Position numbers and translations under genes: made by a program
Part shown: positions 62,023 to 64,000 of the stretch, piece after piece
How positions within the stretch are numbered: position 1 is the stretch's first letter
Layout of the letters: the number at the start of each line of letters is the position of its first letter
Source of the DNA: Hyunsoonleella flava
GTDB lineage: Bacteria; Bacteroidota; Bacteroidia; Flavobacteriales; Flavobacteriaceae
NCBI RefSeq assembly: GCF_004310325.1
Contig: NZ_SIRT01000011.1
Location: 1-64,000, forward strand
Direction: 5' to 3'
DNA: 64,000 nt
The notes under the pieces: model-generated
Database searches by the model: none
Told to the model about the DNA's origin: nothing
What the model saw: only the letters and a program-made list of their open reading frames with translations

Positions 62023-62238
62023 ATGAAAAAAATAATTCTCATTCTATTTTTTCTTCTCTTTTTCCTAAAGAGCAGCGCCCAATGTGCCATGTGTAGAGCG
62101 GTTTTAGAAAGTGAGGAAGGACAAACCGCTGCCGAGGGTATCAATAATGGTATTATGTATTTAATGGCTATTCCCTACATCTTGGTTGCGGGAATTGGAT
62201 ACCTGATTTACAGGAAGTTCTATAAGTTAAAAAAGTAA
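62023..62238 (+). CDS. Small exported membrane protein with a CxxC motif
   Basis: The 71-residue protein has an N-terminal signal or anchor (ILILFFLLFFLKSSAQ), then CAMCRAVLESEEGQ and one more membrane helix (about 45-63) with a basic end. The CxxC just after the predicted cleavage site could bind copper or heme or act in thiol exchange. Its position at the end of the Sco-DUF420 group suggests a part in oxidase assembly, but I do not recognise a named family. It is 89 bases after DUF420. Confidence 0.7.
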   Translation: MKKIILILFFLLFFLKSSAQCAMCRAVLESEEGQTAAEGINNGIMYLMAIPYILVAGIGYLIYRKFYKLKK

Positions 62239-62344
62239 TAAAAGTTTTTTTTAGCATTTTATGTAACATTTTTTTGTAATTGTAGTCTTATTGCAAAGTA
62301 CATCTGTTAAAATTGACTAATTTAACATTCTAATCAATCAAAAA

Positions 62345-63046
62345 ATGCTTAAAATCAATCAGTTACACAAATCCTATAAAATAGGAGATTCCAGCTTACA
62401 TGTATTAAAGGGAATAGATTTGTCAGTAGAAGAAGGCGAAATGGTTGCTATCATGGGGTCTTCGGGTTCAGGGAAATCTACCTTGCTTAATATTATTGGC
62501 ATGCTAGATGTGGCAGATTCAGGAGAGTACATTCTAGACGGCTTACCGATTGATAATCTTACAGAAAAGAAAGCCGCCGTTTATAGAAACAAATTCTTAG
62601 GTTTTATATTCCAATCCTTCAACCTTATCAATTATAAAAACGCGCTGGAAAACGTGGCACTTCCTTTATACTATCAAGGTTTAAAGCGCAAAAAGCGTCA
62701 AGAATTAGGCATGTTCCATCTAGATAAAGTTGGGTTAGCTGATTGGGCACATCATTTGCCTAAAGAATTATCTGGTGGTCAAAAACAACGGGTAGCCATT
62801 GCTAGGGCTCTAGCTGCAAACCCAAAATTGTTGTTGGCAGATGAACCTACAGGAGCTTTGGACACCACGACGTCATACGAAATTATGGAGTTTATTCAAC
62901 AATTAAATGACGAAGGTAAAACCATTTTGATGGTAACCCATGAGGAAGATATTGCCAATATGTGTAAGAGAATTGTGCGTTTGAGGGATGGCGTTATCAT
63001 GGAAGATAAAGCAATCACCCAAGTAAGAGCAAGTCAGTATGTTTGA
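62345..63046 (+). CDS. ABC transporter ATP-binding protein (MacB/LolD type)
   Basis: The 233-residue ATPase has Walker A GSSGSGKSTLLNIIG, signature LSGGQKQRVAIARAL, Walker B LLLADEPTGALD and the switch His in LMVTHEED. The loop QSFNLINYKNALENV is typical of the MacB/LolD branch, which drives mechanotransmission across the envelope rather than ordinary transport. It overlaps the permease gene by 8 bases. Substrates of such pairs are peptides, lipoproteins or drugs; nothing here decides between them. Confidence 0.95.
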   Translation: MLKINQLHKSYKIGDSSLHVLKGIDLSVEEGEMVAIMGSSGSGKSTLLNIIGMLDVADSGEYILDGLPIDNLTEKKAAVYRNKFLGFIFQSFNLINYKNALENVALPLYYQGLKRKKRQELGMFHLDKVGLADWAHHLPKELSGGQKQRVAIARALAANPKLLLADEPTGALDTTTSYEIMEFIQQLNDEGKTILMVTHEEDIANMCKRIVRLRDGVIMEDKAITQVRASQYV

Positions 63047-64000
63047 TTTAGACCTTTGGCGGGAAATATTTCAAAGTATTAACAAAAACAGAACGCGTAG
63101 TCTGCTTTCAGGCTTTACCATTGCGTTTGCTATTTTGCTATTTACCATTCTTTTTGGAATTGCCAATGGGCTTGAAAACACATTCATTGAGTTGTTTGGA
63201 ACAGACGCTCAAAACTCTATAGTTATTTTTCCTGGAAGAACAACCAAGGCGCATAAAGGGATGCAGTCTGGTAGACGAATTAGATTTAAGAACGAAGATT
63301 ACGATTACATATTAGAGGAGTTTGGAAATAATGTAGAATATATTACTTCTAAAGTAAACAGGAATGTTGAAGCATCCTTCAAAGGAGCAAAAGATTCTTA
63401 TCAGGTAAGAGCTGTTCACCCTGAACACATGTACATAGAAAATAATATAGTTGAAAAGGGAAGATATATTAATAACTCAGATTTAGAAAACAGAACAAAG
63501 GTTGCTGTTATTGGACAAGTAATTGATGAAGATTTATTTGCTAATGTGGAATCTATAGGGAAATATATCAATCTTAATGGGATACCGTATAAAGTAGTTG
63601 GGGTTTTTTCAGATGACGAAGGAGATAACGAAGAAAAAGTTATATATACTCCCATCACCACTGCTCAAAGGGTTTATGGCAATAATGAGTATATAGATTT
63701 TATTCATTTGACTTACAATCCAAAGTTAAGTTATGATCAAGCTATTGCTTTTGGAAACTCGTTAACAAGAAAACTAAAAGATAAGTTTGATGTTGCCAGA
63801 GATGATCAAAGGGCTATTCGAGTGAGGAATTTTGCTGAGGGAACTAAAGGAGTAAGCCAAATGATGTTTGTGCTAAATATTATTGTACTCTTTATTGGTT
63901 CAGGAACACTAATCGCTGGTATCATGGGTATCAGTAATATCATGGTTTTTATAGTAAAAGAGCGTACTAAAGAAATTGGGGTTAGAAAAGCTTTGGGAGC
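63039..64000 (+). CDS. MacB-type ABC transporter permease, 5' part (cut by the window end)
   Basis: Reading from the ATG at 63039 gives MFDLDLWREIFQSINKNRTR, the usual start of a MacB/FtsX-type permease, then a first membrane helix (SGFTIAFAILLFTILFGIAN), a periplasmic MacB core domain of about 220 residues (with VAVIGQVIDEDLF and INLNGIPYKVVGVF), and the second helix followed by MVFIVKERTKEIGVRKALGA, the conserved coupling loop. The frame is open to base 64000 (320 codons), so the last two helices are outside the window. It pairs with the ATPase just upstream. Confidence 0.93.
   Translation, partial: MFDLDLWREIFQSINKNRTRSLLSGFTIAFAILLFTILFGIANGLENTFIELFGTDAQNSIVIFPGRTTKAHKGMQSGRRIRFKNEDYDYILEEFGNNVEYITSKVNRNVEASFKGAKDSYQVRAVHPEHMYIENNIVEKGRYINNSDLENRTKVAVIGQVIDEDLFANVESIGKYINLNGIPYKVVGVFSDDEGDNEEKVIYTPITTAQRVYGNNEYIDFIHLTYNPKLSYDQAIAFGNSLTRKLKDKFDVARDDQRAIRVRNFAEGTKGVSQMMFVLNIIVLFIGSGTLIAGIMGISNIMVFIVKERTKEIGVRKALG

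Noticed and set aside
1-64000. Phage, defence island, tRNA or rRNA genes
   Set aside because: No integrase, phage structural, restriction, CRISPR-associated or RNA-gene signatures were found in either strand; nearly all the sequence is accounted for by chromosomal housekeeping and envelope genes.

Overview
This 64 kb window is chromosomal DNA of a gliding, aerobic member of the Bacteroidota, most probably a marine Flavobacteriaceae. The evidence is an AT-rich composition, start sites without strong Shine-Dalgarno sequences, many promoters of the Bacteroidota type (TAnnTTTG at -7, often with TTG/TTTG near -33), type IX secretion and gliding genes (sprA, PorP/SprF, a gliding-motility C-terminal domain, RemB), and an alternative complex III respiratory operon. 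I cannot name the species. The window has no rRNA, tRNA, CRISPR array, prophage or intact insertion sequence that I can see; a possible transposase tail lies at the left edge.

Layout. 0-1 kb: a possible gene end and a universal stress protein. 1.1-5.7 kb: rimP-nusA-infB, with a terminator-like hairpin in its leader. 5.7-6.1 kb: a SPOR-domain protein. 6.2-18.0 kb: one long operon for alternative complex III (actA-F) and cytochrome oxidase subunits II and I. 18.1-25.8 kb: a giant repeat-rich surface protein, PorP/SprF and an OmpA-type protein. 25.9-29.6 kb: a small membrane protein, ruvB, queG and a FadL-like porin. 29.7-31.9 kb: a three-gene sulfur cassette (SQR-like flavoprotein, TusE/DsrC-like protein, DsrE2-like protein). 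32.1-40.3 kb: a sugar locus (LacI regulator, TonB-dependent receptor, exported glutaredoxin-like protein, SLC45-type transporter, PfkB kinase, sucrose-phosphorylase-like GH13), probably for sucrose or a close relative. 40.4-50.5 kb: malic enzyme, ruvA, sprA. 50.6-55.7 kb: gcvH, vanZ-like, two tonB-like genes and a RemB-like gene that also carries a TonB-C-like domain. 55.7-56.6 kb: a secreted metallo-beta-lactamase-fold protein. 56.7-62.2 kb: the second half of the oxidase genes (heme O synthase, two subunits III, subunit IV, Sco, DUF420) and small companions. 62.3-64 kb: a MacB-type ABC transporter cut by the window edge.

How it fits together. The two respiratory clusters, about 39 kb apart, are complementary: the first encodes quinol oxidation and the catalytic oxidase subunits, the second encodes heme O synthesis, copper delivery and the remaining oxidase subunits. 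The sugar locus forms a complete outer-membrane-to-cytoplasm route. The most interesting non-coding signals are a GC-rich structured element at 58.2-58.3 kb that resembles the Flavo-1 RNA family from memory, the rimP leader hairpin, twin LacI-type operators exactly 21 bp apart, a perfect palindrome before the sulfur cassette, and small dispersed hairpin repeats between genes.
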